Shown here: one piece after another, positions 45,594 through 56,798 of the stretch
Numbering within the stretch: position 1 is the first letter of the stretch
Layout: each line of letters starts with the position of its first letter
Origin: Pseudocercospora fijiensis CIRAD86
Lineage: Eukaryota; Ascomycota; Dothideomycetes; Mycosphaerellales; Mycosphaerellaceae
Assembly: GCF_000340215.1 (NCBI RefSeq)
Contig: NW_006921532.1
Coordinates: forward strand, 6,600,550 to 6,664,549
Direction: 5' to 3'
Length of the DNA stretch: 64,000 bases
Notes under the pieces: model-generated
What the model was told of the DNA's origin: nothing
Seen by the model: the letters and a program-made list of their open reading frames with translations, nothing else
Databases searched by the model: none
Position numbers and translations under genes: made by a program

Positions 45594-45625
45594 AATATTA
45601 CCTCAATCGCGGTCTAGGAAGGCAT
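45594..45625 (-). pseudogene. Interrupted host gene, 5' segment with start codon
   Basis: The ATG at 45625 opens the frame that continues into the middle segment when element 2 and one target copy are removed (..ATT GAG GTA ATA TC / T GAT TTC AGT..). The fourth codon is TAG, which RIP could have made from CAG or TGG. This is inferred to be the true 5' end, because exon 1 then totals 352 nt and its phase fits exon 2. Confidence 0.6.
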
Positions 45626-46074
45626 AGTAGAAGGAGTAACACCGCTAAAGTTTCATTAATCTATTCCCTTAACTATAAGTTATACAGACGTAATATTAGG
45701 TATTGTTTGTTTACTCCTACTAAGGAAGGTTTAACGTTCGTCGATTGTTAAGAATCGGGTACGCGCTAGGATCTATAAGGAAATATCTACTAGTTCTAGG
45801 AGGCTATAGGGAAAAGTTAAGACGCGGTTATAGGACTAATAGTCTATGTATTTAGTACTACTAGCTAAAGATATTATAGCGACTATTCCTAGTTATTCTA
45901 CTAGTACTAGCTTAATTACTATAAGTCTCCTAGCACTTATAGAGCAGTAAGCTTAGTTTTGGTTAGAACTTGGGGGAAGGATAACTGTTTCTATAGTGTT
46001 TATCTTGTTCGGCGCTCGGACCGAGCCCTTAGCCCCCCTAGACTAACGGCCTATCCCTATCGCTATAGCCATAG
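45626..46074. other. RIP-affected host spacer between two divergent genes
   Basis: Unique-looking sequence between the interrupted gene and the kinase gene, flanked by the 3' LTRs of elements 2 and 3. CA/TG are clearly reduced, but less than inside the elements. It should contain the two divergent promoters and the missing kinase N-terminus; neither is readable. Confidence 0.5.
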
Positions 46075-46207
46075 TCCGCTCTTGCTGCTTGGTCTTCTAC
46101 CGCAGAGCAGCGAGCAACTAGAAATTCTCCGATAAACGTTATTAATAGCAAAGGCATTACCGTACTCGGGGCAGGCTTGTTAGGAATTGTTAAGCTTCTC
46201 GACAATA
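46075..46207 (+). pseudogene. Protein kinase gene, 5' segment (glycine loop)
   Basis: The 44 open codons read into KGITVLGAGLLGIVKLLDNG, a glycine-rich-loop-like sequence, and stop at the element 3 insertion. The target copy CAATA is at 46203-46207. TAG stops just upstream look RIP-made. Joined across the element, the frame continues GLVAKSPWPGEQAERSQ, which supplies the VAK lysine of kinase subdomain II. Confidence 0.65.
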
Positions 46208-46324
46208 ACTTGATATAACTGATGTATTCGAGAGAGACTATCTACGAGAAAGTCGGAAGAAGAAGTACGGCAGTTACAGCCTAAGGCATTATGCACGTAA
46301 TACCTATATACACACTCTTCAAGT
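46208..46324 (-). repeat. 3' LTR of Copia element 3
   Basis: 117 bp, ACTTGATA...TTCAAGT on the plus strand, RIP-mutated. A purine tract (rc of CACCCCCTTA) lies just inside. Confidence 0.9.
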
Positions 46325-46476
46325 CACCCCCTTATCGCGTATATACAGCTAAACAAAAGCAAACAAAGGGGTATTAGGTATAGAGACAATTAGACTACTT
46401 TCCGGCCATTGTACTAAAGCAATCTAATAAACAAGCAAGTAGTTGAACTAGACAAACACACATGCCTTCTATCTAT

Positions 46477-49400
46477 TTAGTACTTAGTAGCAGGCTAAGC
46501 GGCGCTCTTAATAGCAGCCTTACAATCTACCAAGTTCAACTGCTAAATAAAGCGACTATGCTTGAGCTTGTTAAGCGGCTTAGTAAAGCTATTAGCGATT
46601 TGATCGTATATACTGATCCACGTAACAACGATAGTGCTATTAGCGATCTTCTTACGGATGTAGTGCACTCGAGCATCTATATGCTTAGTGCGGCTATTAA
46701 CGCTTGTCGACTAGGTAATAGCAATAGCGGACTAATTGTCCTCGTACAGCGTTACAGGCTTAATAGTGCCCTTATAACCAATCTCTTATAGCAATCGAGC
46801 TAAAGCAACGGCTTCCTTAGCGCTAGTTGTTAACTAAACATACTTAGCTTCTATAGACGACAGAGTAACTAAGGTCTAGCGGCCTAACTTGTATAGCAGC
46901 GGTCTACTAGCGAGTGTAAAGTAGAAGCCGCCTATAGAGCGGCGAGTAACTGGATCGTTAGCCTATAAGGCATTATAGTAACTAGCTAGATTGAGCTCAT
47001 CCTTGCTCTATATACCTTAGAAACACAGACTACGGCTTAGAGTGCCAACTAGGTACTTAATAAGCTAAAGAAGTGCGGTATAGTATTCCTTAGTCGGGTT
47101 GGAAATGTATCGTAATAAGAGGCCTATAGTATAGCAAGTATTAGGTCGTATAATTATAGCTAGCTACAGCGCCTCGCCAACACCTTCTTAATACTAAGTC
47201 TTGAAGGCGGCACTAGCTATATAGCCCTCTAGTGCGCGTTAAATGGACGTCTTAATATAGCGAGGTACTATTAGAGTAGCTAGACCGATACGGCTACGCA
47301 TACTATACTTCTTACTAAGCCTATTCAAATAGGCATCTTAAACGACGTGAATAGTGCGCTAATTGCGGTTACGAATAATCCGTATGCCGAGATAGTAGTG
47401 CAGGTCGCCTAGTTCTCGTATATTAAATCGGTCCTTTAGCAACTAAGCAACGGCTTCTAGTGCTAATAGGCTGTAGGCGATAATAATTATATTATCGACG
47501 TAGATAACGATAATCGAGCTACTAACAACGTGTTTAAAGACACAGATATCGGATATTATTGGAATGAAGTCCAGGCTCTTTAAGTACTTCCGAAGCTCTT
47601 TATACTATAGCATTAGTAACTGCTTTAGACTATATAGTGCCTTTAGCAATAGGCAAACTATGCCCTTGCCGCTACGGTCTTTAAAGCTATATAGTTGCTC
47701 GACGTAGATCTTATGCTTATCCCCGATAAGTGCGTTAAGGAAGGCCGTTAGAATATCGTACTGCTTGGCCTCTAGGTCGTAATAAGCGATTAGTGCAAAC
47801 AGCGCTCGCAGCGTAGACGGCTTAGCGACGGCCGCATAGGTCTCGTCGTAATCCTAGCCTTTAACCTACGTAAAGCTACGGACAACCTAACGAGCCTTAA
47901 ACCGGCTTATATTTCTATTAGCGTCTCGCTTAATAGTAAAGACCTAACGACTACGAACAACCTTCCTACCTTCTAGCACCTCTAACCGAGATACATAAAC
48001 CTATATATAGTTATTAATTAGTGACTTGTATTTAGCCTCGCAAGCTTCCTTCTACTATAGCTAATATAGCGACTAAGTTGCTTCCTTATAACTCTTCGGA
48101 ATAGGGATAGTTTCTTTAGGCTTGTCGGACTGCTTAGCAATATAGTAGGAGGCTATAAAGCCCTTAATATAGGCTATCGGCATATTAGCTATTGTGCGTC
48201 GAGTCGACCGCTAGACGCTACAATCGGCCAGATATCTACGCAATAGTTTACGAGCGCTCTTGTTGCTTCGTGTCTTGCGTATAGAACGATTGCCTATCTT
48301 AGTTAGCCGCTTAAACTTAGGCAACTAGCTAGGCTCGCCCTTCTTCGCCTATAGGTCGTATACTAGCTATTCTTTAGCGGACTAGAAACCATCTTTATTA
48401 CTTGAAGCTAGTAGTTAAACGTCTAGTAGGTTATCGTCGAGTAGCAACGGACTAGCGACCTTATTAGTTACCTCTATGTCCTAAGCAGGCTCGTCTAGAG
48501 GCTCTTCTTACTAGGCTAGAAGCTGCTAGACTACACTAGCGGCGTCGGCTAGTAACGGAGCCTCGTTGCTTATAGAATTGAACAGAGCCGGCATAATAGA
48601 CTCAATGCTAATAAACTCGCTCTTAGAAGGGTTATTAGGATTAGTATATGGATCTATACTATTTAGAAGCAGAAGGTTACTATCTAACTTAATAAACTGA
48701 ACATCCTTAGAAGCGACAACCTTATATTAATTAGGTAGGTAGATTATATACTTTCTAGAGTCTATAGAGCCCTTAGTATAGCCAACTAGCTTGCTAACAA
48801 GACCTCTACTATCTATCTTCTTTCTACGAGCAACACTATAATCGTATACAATAGCAGTATAGCTATAGGCTCGAAGGTGCTAAAGGCGTAGCTGCTTTCG
48901 AGACTAATTGAGCTCCCTAGCTATAATAGCATAGGGGCTAAGACCTTCTAGGGTTCTAGGTATAATATTAAGGACCTGTATAGCGGAGGCAATAGCATAT
49001 AGCTATAGAGACTTTAGAAGGTTGGCCTGCAGCATTATCTTTCTTATAGTCGTATATACAATGTAATTGCTAACCTTAGCAAGGCCATTCTAAGTTAATA
49101 AATGAGGTGCAGTAACTTGCAGTATAATGCCCTCGTCTCGAGCCTAATTTAATAGCTGATTTCCGCCGTATTTACCCCCTCTATCGAGGCGGTAGATTAG
49201 GATTGAGTAACTAGTCTATATACGGATATATATACGATAGTCCTTAATAGCTACTACAGCCCCTAACTTGAGCGTACTAGCATATTCGTGTCGATAGCCT
49301 AACTTAGCGTATGTGAATAGTATGAAATAGCGCTCCTGCAATAGACTAGGATTAGTAATAGTGACTATATTAACACAGACAATGTAGTAAATAGTAGATA

Positions 49401-51180
49401 GTCGTACGCGTAGCAGCCGATTGTATTCCTTATATAATATAGCTATACGATAGGCAATGCAGTTGCGGAAGTCGGTCTTGCTTCTAGTAATAACAATTTG
49501 ACCCTTAGCTTCCATTCGTAATAGCTTGCGGTAATGGATATAGCTATATCGTAGATGCTACTCTTCTATCGTACCTATTAGCACCCCCTTCTTCGACAGA
49601 AGCGCAACAACCTAGCTATCCGGACTAGAGGTTAGTGTATACAGATAGGGGAGACTATTCTTTCGGTATGTTTAAGTAATAGTAACCTCCGAGCCGTTAA
49701 TAATAGTAAACAGCACGCGCTTGTCGTTCCGATAGAAACAGCCCTTATCGGCAAGCTTCTTAGTAGATAGGAGGTTGGCTGCTAGACCTAGCATATATAG
49801 CGTATTAGACAACTTCATGCTGCTTATACTACGCTTATTAACTACCTTAGTCTAAGCCATTCCGACTATCGTAGCGTGCTTCGTGTTGCTACCAAACTAG
49901 ACAGGAATATAACAGCCTTTATATTTAATAAGCAATAAAGGGTCGTTAACTATATATATGCTAGTACCTAAGTCGACAACCCAATTAGTAGTACGAGTGC
50001 TAGCAGTAAGAGCCGTAGAAACCTAGTCGCTAACAGTAACTATAGTAGCGCTTGCAGTAAAGGCGTAATTGTAGTTTAGGTCTAATAACACCCCCGGGGT
50101 AGCATTAGCCGCATATAGGCCCTAAGCACTATTCTAACTAGATAGCGGTTGCTGCTGTTACTAAGTAGTTAGTCTACGCTGCTGCTATTGCTGCTGCACC
50201 CCCTTCTTCTTAGCCTTCTGCTATTTACGACGCAGTCGGTCTTCTTCCTTTAGATAAGGGTATTTAGTATAGCAGCGGTCGGAAGGGTGCGACCCCTAAT
50301 AATAGGCGCACTTCTTACGGTTAGACTAGTAACTATTCTAATTCTAGTTGCTTCTACCGCGGCCTCGACTATTGTTGCTGTTTCCGCGGCTACTACGACC
50401 GCTACGGTTCGAGTTACCTCGACCGTTATTGTTGTTGCTATTGCTACCTTGCTATTGTAGTTAGCGTTAAAGACCGAAGAAGCTACTGTATTAGGCCTAG
50501 TTCAGTTAAGCTATATTCTTATTAAGTAACGCGCTAATAATGTTGTTAAGGGTGCTGTTATTAATAGTATATTCTAAGGCGCGTATCTGCTTACGTCGCA
50601 TCTGTGCGAAAGCCTCGTAGAACGGTGCGATTTGTATAATAAACATATAGACAGCTTAGTATTAACTAATAGCCAATTTAGTGTCCTTTAAGGCACCGAG
50701 CTTCTTCTTATATTTATTATAGAACTTCTTAATATCCTTACTATTATACCGAAGGGTAATATATTCCTAGTAGAGCATAAATTCAGTAGACCTACCTTTA
50801 CTAGTGTATTTCTTCTTAAGGAAGTCCTACACTTCCTAGGATGTAGACAGACTAAGTAGTAATTATTAAATATTACTAACACAATTAGCAAAGATCTAGG
50901 TACGCGCTGTTTAATCTTTGGAGTCCTATTTATCTTAGCGGTCTTTAAACTCTTCAGAAGTCTTACTAGATGCCTTAGTAAGGGGTCGCTAGCGGGTGCC
51001 CTATATATAGCGCTAGACCGATATACCTTTAAGGGCGCCTTTAGCGGCGTAGGCCTATACTAGATAATTCTCCTTGTTCTTTAGCTTAGGGATATTGCTT
51101 ATGTAAGCGTTAGTAGTTATAGGGGGAGCTATTGCGGATAGCGACGGCGATAATATAGAAAGTATAGACTTTATCTTAAA
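46477..51180 (-). pseudogene. Copia gag-pol of element 3, broken by RIP stops
   Basis: Parallel to the element 2 frame, ending at a TAA at 46477-46479 after RNase H. Stops are of the RIP type. A Gln-rich stretch after gag (CTGCTG/CTATTG runs near 50150-50205) varies in length between the elements. Confidence 0.75.
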
Positions 51181-51416
51181 GGGCAGCCGATAGGCGCGCC
51201 TATATTCTAGTATAGCGGACAGCTAATACTAATATTAGAAACCGGTGTAGCAGACAGCTAACACTAACAGTAGCCGACTCGAGTCTAGTACCTGCTAGAA
51301 TACTCGAGGGCGGCAGCGGCGGCGATAATATTAGTATCGGCGCAATTTTTAGTAACAAGCGCTGTCTACGTAGCTGTCGGAGTAACTATTAGAATACGTG
51401 TAGAATGCGTTAGAAA

Positions 51417-51434
51417 CGCAGGGGGCTTATAACC
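51417..51434 (-). other. Primer binding site of Copia element 3
   Basis: Coding strand GGTTATAAGCCCCCTGCG directly inside the 5' LTR, identical to that of element 1. Same half-tRNA inference. Confidence 0.5.
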
Positions 51435-51551
51435 ACTTGATGTAACTAATATATTCGAGAGAGACTATCTACGAGAAAGTCGGAAGAAGAAGTGCGGCAG
51501 TTGCAGCCTAAGGCATCATGCACGTGATACCCACACACACACTCTTCAAGT
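51435..51551 (-). repeat. 5' LTR of Copia element 3
   Basis: 117 bp, same length as its partner. The outer half, toward the kinase gene, is free of RIP (CATCATGCACGTGATACC), while the inner end is mutated. Confidence 0.9.
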
Positions 51552-52247
51552 CAATGGACTCGTTGCAAAATCGCCTTGGCCTGGCGAGCAAGCAGAACGA
51601 AGCCAAGCGGACCTGCAGCGTGAGGCACGCGCACATCGCCAAATCCAAGAGGGCCTGACCGAGAATGATTACACGAGGAGATTCATTCGATTGATTTCAT
51701 GCGACCCGAGCGACTCAACATTAACGATGGAATATGCGAAAATGGGCACGCTGCGCAATTATCTTCAAGCACATGCAGAGCAGATTGATCAATCGCGTCG
51801 ATACTCTTGGATCCTTGCGATGGCTGAAGGGCTAGCGATGCTACATGCACAGAGCATTATCCATTGCGATTTCACCCCAAACAACATGCTCCTCGATGAT
51901 CGTTTAGAGCTCAAAATTACGGACTTTGGATGCTGCTCGATCGACGGGTCGCGGCCCACTGGTGCTGCAAGTATACGTTTCGACCCTTGCAATGGCGATT
52001 GGAGGACTCTAGCTACACAAGTCGAAGACCTTTTTGCGCTTGGCTCGAGCATCTTCGAGGTGCTTACTGGCAAGAGACCGCTTGAAGATATACCCTCAGA
52101 ATCTCAGATCAGGTGTGCGATCTGCATAGGCTGCGTCAGTTCGAAGATCTCACTGGACTAGAGATGTCGGATATTATTTTGGATTGTTGGCTTTTGAGGG
52201 CGCATTCAGCTCAGGCGGTTTACCAACGGATTCTTACGGCGGTGTGA
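51552..52247 (+). pseudogene. Protein kinase gene, 3' segment (catalytic lobe, frameshifted)
   Basis: Open from the element 3 junction (codon boundary at 51553). It contains the catalytic loop HCDFTPNNMLLD, an HRD variant with Cys for Arg and the catalytic Asp and Asn retained, and DFG in LKITDFGCCSIDG. A DLFALGSSIFEVLTGKRPLED helix typical of fungal-specific kinases follows. Near 52100-52115 the frame shifts by one base: the C-terminal helices CDLHRLRQFEDLTGLEMSD and DIILDCWLLRAH continue in another frame to a TGA at 52245-52247. Read straight, the frame stops at 52161. An unrecognised intron there is less likely. This kinase is dead from the insertion and perhaps also from the frameshift. 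Confidence 0.72.
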
Positions 52248-54637
52248 CACTGCCAGAATGGAAAAACGCCTGATCCTTTTGGGGTGGCATGAAGTGCGCT
52301 GCTGAATGTCGTCCAAAGGTGGTGCATCGCAAACCTGCTTCGCCATTCTACTTCAACACACCCAAATAATGTACGCACAAATCGACGATTTCCACGGTAC
52401 TGACCAAGAATATATCCGATTTCTTGAATTATCAGGTCAACACTGTCAGACGACAAAGAGGATATGCGCCGTCGAATGGAGACAACATTGACCGTGGCGA
52501 GTCTATGGAATATCGAGGTCCAGCTGGCGAGACTGCATCATTTCCTGTAGATGAGACGCTCAGTAGTAGCGTTTCGCGTTGTTTCCGTATCGTTACTTGG
52601 AAGCCACAATTGGGGAACCATCCTCCCCGGCGGCAAAACCTAAAGATTTGAGCCAAGAGATCATTCTGGGTGTCATTTAAGTATCTGTGGGAAGTCCTGA
52701 GGACACTGGTGGAAGCTCGCTAATTGGTTGAGCTTGGTTTGGAAAGGCTGAGCAGGGATTTTGGATCCCCTTTTTCCCCACATGTCTACCCTCCAGGTTT
52801 GCTGTGGTGTCTATCCGGAAATTGATGATAAAGGCAGAGTCAAATGAATCAGCCTTGGAGATTGCGATATCCCACACCCTGAAGTGTAGATCTGCGGGCA
52901 TTGCTTCTTAGTCTTAACAGTGTCCTCCACAAAGCTGAAAATATTGAGCGGGGTTGGTGTCTTCGCAGTGAAGCAGCAGCCGCCCAGGGCAAGGGGTACG
53001 TGGTCGCCGTGAAGTCGTAAGCTCTTCTCAGTCATAATAAAGACGCTTGACTTGGAACGCGGGTATTAGATCAACAAGAAACGAGAACGCAACTGTGCGA
53101 TTGAATCGATCAAGTGGCCATACGCTGCTTGATACGAAGCCATGCCCTGACATGCGGTCGGGAAATGTTTCGTTGATAATGCGTTCACGAATGCCAGCGC
53201 CAGACGTTTCGATTGTCATGGCATGGCTCCCTCCTCCTCTCTTCTGGTCAATAAATTTGCATGTGATCGACGTGAATAGGTGAGCTGTGCATGGCATGGC
53301 TGGACCATCGTTCCATCCTGGAAAACTTTCAAACAGGATAATGACCCCATGGGTGGAAAGTGCTGTTGAAAGAGAGTCCGCCGGCGCTCTTGACTTCCCA
53401 GTACCTACCTGGCCAGCCGGAGGCTCCAGTTCACGATGTCAAAATGAGTTTCGTTCACTGATTCTGTGTCCATACCGGCTGGTGTAGGCGATTCTTACGA
53501 TGTGCTTCCTTAGGCTCCAGATTAATTGCCTTTCACGTCTTGCGTCTCGGTGTTGATGTCGGTTGTATCTCCTGCTTGATCAGTTGTCACTCGCCACAAG
53601 AAAAGGTGATTTTTACCGCCGAAAGAGCACCGTTCCTCCCACATCCAATGATTGCCTGTCGGTTGCCGACTGGGAGGACACTGCGCCCTGCTTTCGTGAA
53701 GCATAAGAGTTCGGAGACCTTTCTCTGCCTCGTCCTCTGCTTCCTCCACACACATCTTCCTCAAAGTGCCACATCTCTCACCCTTCTCTCCCTCAAAGTG
53801 CCACATCTCTCACCCTTCTCTCCCATCACCACTCACGACCCTTCGAACACTTCTCAGGCCTCAGATCTTTCGTCGTACAACAGCAGCAACCAGGTCACCC
53901 CGATCACCACTTGCAGTACAGACTGGGATCCTCAGCACCAGCCTTCGAACGAACGCAAGACCGCCAAACCGCCAGACCAAGCATCCTGCTGTCAAATCCC
54001 AAAAGGTCGGGTTTTAAGTCCTTTCCAATGATATATCGCAAGAGAGTCATCTCTGAGGGCATCGCCCGATGATGATAGCATTTTGCACGTTGAGGTCAGA
54101 TGACATGTCCCCACCCCCGGCGTTGACGTGGGTTTCACAGGACAAATCACTCCTTTCCCATACACAGGTGTTCGACCGACGGTTTGGCGGCAAAGCGTTC
54201 GAATTTCCTTCCGATGCGAGCGTGTGTCCACCACTCACCGTTGGGATCATCGTGGAGAATAGAGTCGGAGGAATCTAAAAGGAAGTTAAAAGATCCGCAG
54301 TTAATTTCATAAAATGCAATAGGTTGTCTCCTCGCCTTACTATCTTCTCATTCCAGCGTGTCTTGTCTTGTCTTCCCGGCTTGATTTGGTAATGCGATTA
54401 TCAAGTCAGGTGTCTGTAGAAAATTAAGAAAGGACGAAATGAGGAAGCTGGAAGGTGGGTTTCCAAATAAAGAGGCTGATTAGTAAGAGCAATTGGCATG
54501 GCCGTGGAGCGCTCAAAATTTCAATGAGAAGTGACAAAGTCCTTGATCCACGAAGCCGACCTTTGACAGGGAGGTGTCATCTCCCATGTCGATAGGCGGA
54601 GCACAAAGGTTTCTATTGTGATCCTTCGATCATGCAT
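52248..54637. other. Gene-poor host region
   Basis: About 2.4 kb of normal composition without RIP. Short open frames exist on both strands. The most protein-like is on the minus strand around 52677-53035, where LHFRVWDIAISKADSFD lies in one frame and an ATG-started stretch in another. It could be a decayed gene but is not strong enough to call. It also holds the 32-bp tandem repeat listed separately. No RNA gene identified. Confidence 0.4.
53760..53823 (+). repeat. Perfect 32-bp tandem duplication
   Basis: Two identical adjacent copies (53760-53791 and 53792-53823) beginning CTCAAAGTGCCACATC and ending in a CT-rich run. Probably a recent slippage duplication in non-coding DNA. Confidence 0.85.
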
Positions 54638-56011
54638 CTACCAAAGTATTTCCAAATTCGCTATGGGTGGAAGGTCTCCATCCTCTTCCATCGCATCAGC
54701 CTCCGAGGCACCAGGCCGGCGTAGTGGTCGTCTGTGCCAGTGGGCAATGAAGCTTTGAGCAGCATTTTCCGTATGGAAGCCAATGATAAAGACATTCCCA
54801 GGTGTACGTCTCGGCGGTTCTTTGGCTTTTGGTTCTGCTTCAAAAGTCGGCGAAGAAGCCGCCGGGTCTGGTATGTCTTCACCCAGCTCCTGTCGCTCCA
54901 CCCAACGCGCTGCCCGCTCGCTTCTGTCGTACTCCGAAGGAACGCTATCCATGTCCAATTCCCACCTCGTAATCTTTAGGTCGAAATTGTCACCCCCAGA
55001 CCAACTCAGACCTCGTTTCTTGCCATCATCCATCATGATGTGTCTGATTACACTCGGCTGCAGCTGAGGCCCCTCCATGGTCAGACGAGCCTCGTATGGC
55101 ATTCTGTCTTCACGCTTAACCAGTGGCCGATAACCTTCATTATTGAAAATGGAAGAAATCATGGGCGTCAAAGGTGGCTGCAGCTGGCGCAGCTCGAGCT
55201 TCTGGTTCGGAGGCACTAGCGCAAAGGCCTGAATGGCTGATTGCACGTCAATGCCTTCAACCATCCATCCCGGCGGGGCTGGTATGGGGCTAGCGGTGTT
55301 GCTGGGAGTGAACAGCGCTGCGAATCGATGGATGCGCTGGACATGCGCTTTGTAGGTAAACGCACTTAGCACAGACGAGAACAGGATGTAGTATATACAC
55401 CTATGGGCGAGTGTCTCTAGATCCCGGCAAGGTATCACCTTCTGGATGTCGCCCTCCTTCAGCGTCCAGCCTTCGATATGCTTGCCCTGCGGAATCAGGC
55501 GACGGAAGTCCTCCTCTGTGAGATTCTTGCTGGCATTGCGCAGCTCCAGGACAGATGTGTTTGGTCGTGATGCCGCTTTCACGGCGTCCGGGTCCCTTTT
55601 CGGTAATGTGTTCTTGCCGTCTTCGCGGGAGAAAGGAGTGGCTGCAGGAGCGATTTGTGGAGATTCACCGATGTCAAGCGGCAGGCGTGGTATTTCTCGT
55701 GAAACCTTCTCTTCGTACTTCTTTGATTCCTCGGGAAAGAGCTGTTCGATGAGAGAGGGCTTCTTGGCATCTTGTTGGGGGGTTGACTCTTTCGCTGGCT
55801 CTTCTGATGAGGCTTTTGGGGCAGCTTCACGTGGCAATGGTGAGAAGCGTGCTCGCGCTGGCTGTGTTCTGTCTCTGTCACCTTGGCTTTCGGCTGCCTG
55901 GGACGCGTCCCCCTGCGGACGGCCGAATGATCGGCTTTGATGTAGCACCTGCACTTGAGCACTCCATTGCTGACGAGCGGCGCGCAGACAGTCGCGTCGC
56001 ACTCGGATCAT
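54638..56011 (-). CDS. Unknown protein with probable mitochondrial targeting signal
   Basis: An intronless frame of 457 residues from the ATG at 56011. The N-terminus (MIRVRRDCLRAARQQW ... QSRSFG) is Arg-rich, lacks acidic residues and ends in a presequence-like RSF, so mitochondrial import is likely. Residues about 35-150 are a disordered, Glu/Pro/Lys-rich stretch. The rest looks folded: HIEGWTLKEGDIQKVIPCRD, LAHRCIYYILFSSVLSAF and a C-terminal strand-helix FIIGFHTENAAQSFIAHWH. I recognise no catalytic motif; a role in mitochondrial gene expression would be a guess. It is head-to-head with the AAA ATPase gene. Confidence 0.72.
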   Translation of the reverse strand: MIRVRRDCLRAARQQWSAQVQVLHQSRSFGRPQGDASQAAESQGDRDRTQPARARFSPLPREAAPKASSEEPAKESTPQQDAKKPSLIEQLFPEESKKYEEKVSREIPRLPLDIGESPQIAPAATPFSREDGKNTLPKRDPDAVKAASRPNTSVLELRNASKNLTEEDFRRLIPQGKHIEGWTLKEGDIQKVIPCRDLETLAHRCIYYILFSSVLSAFTYKAHVQRIHRFAALFTPSNTASPIPAPPGWMVEGIDVQSAIQAFALVPPNQKLELRQLQPPLTPMISSIFNNEGYRPLVKREDRMPYEARLTMEGPQLQPSVIRHIMMDDGKKRGLSWSGGDNFDLKITRWELDMDSVPSEYDRSERAARWVERQELGEDIPDPAASSPTFEAEPKAKEPPRRTPGNVFIIGFHTENAAQSFIAHWHRRPLRRPGASEADAMEEDGDLPPIANLEILW

Positions 56012-56798
56012 CAAGCATTCGCATTCGAATTCGCATCAATGGTCGTATAGAGCGGAGCTTGAGGCGGCCGATGTCAATGGCATTATTGTTCCGATAGAAA
56101 AGCGCGGGGGTGAGTAAATGCGGTAGGATGAAAGATGCGATGCGCAAAGTCTCGGCAGTCTCGGTGCACAGACCGTGTTCCTCTGCCCCTGCCTGAGGCG
56201 CAATACGTGCAGACTCGGTAGCCAATGTGCTTCCTCCGACTTGCCTTAGTAAGCCAGAGCCAAAAGCCACGGGCCCCACTCTACGCTTGATACAGGTTGC
56301 TCGCTTGTTCGTTCCTCACGCTGCCCAAAGCATACAGCAGGCTCCTACATCCGACATATGCGTTGCACATTCTAGCTGAGGGTTCTTGGAGAATCTGCCC
56401 AGAGATCTAGGCTACGTGCTGCTAGGACTCGCTTCTCGATCCAATTACAGTCGAGTTTGGTCGATAGCAAGGATTAGCGGTGCCTTGGCAGTCTGTGCAC
56501 GGAGGCTACTCCAGTGCACGCTTTCACATCACTTTTTTACCAGACTTCTGACATCGTCCTTCGACGACGATCACGCTCGTATTAGGAACGGCAAGCCTGC
56601 CCTGCGAACAAGCGCACCTGCAGGCGACACCCGAGAGTCACTGCCCCCTGGTTTTGAGCTGAGCTGAGTCGTGTACCTGCGGTGGCACACTGTTAAAGAG
56701 GACAGTCGCGCCGCACTGCCCCAGAATGTTTGGTCCACTCAAAAATACCAGCATCACGCAACCAGGGCTACCGTGAAACGGACAGGGGCAGGGTCAAG
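56012..56798. other. Divergent promoter region
   Basis: About 790 bp between the head-to-head mitochondrial-type gene and the AAA ATPase gene, presumably with both promoters. No RNA gene or repeat seen. Confidence 0.45.

Larger units (their letters stand above)
46208..51551 (-). mobile_element. Ty1/Copia LTR retrotransposon, element 3 (complete, RIP-inactivated)
   Basis: 5,344 bp with 117-bp LTRs and target duplication CAATA (46203-46207) / CAATG (51552-51556), again differing by one RIP-type change. The coding strand is minus. Gag is about 51.1-50.3 kb. Integrase is about 49.55-48.7 kb, including the open piece around 49216-49515 (KGQIVITRSKTDFRNCIAYR). RT is about 48.0-47.3 kb with the YVD box near 47.5 kb, and RNase H about 46.9-46.5 kb. 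It is convergent with element 2 and separates the kinase glycine loop from the rest of the kinase domain. Confidence 0.93.

Noticed and set aside
34575..51556. A single large nested retrotransposon
   Set aside because: Each element has its own LTR pair and its own target duplication, with host coding sequence between them, so they are three side-by-side insertions, not nested.
52677..53035. Minus-strand gene candidate near the kinase fragment
   Set aside because: Protein-like segments lie in two frames with no clear intron, start or family; mentioned only in the region note.
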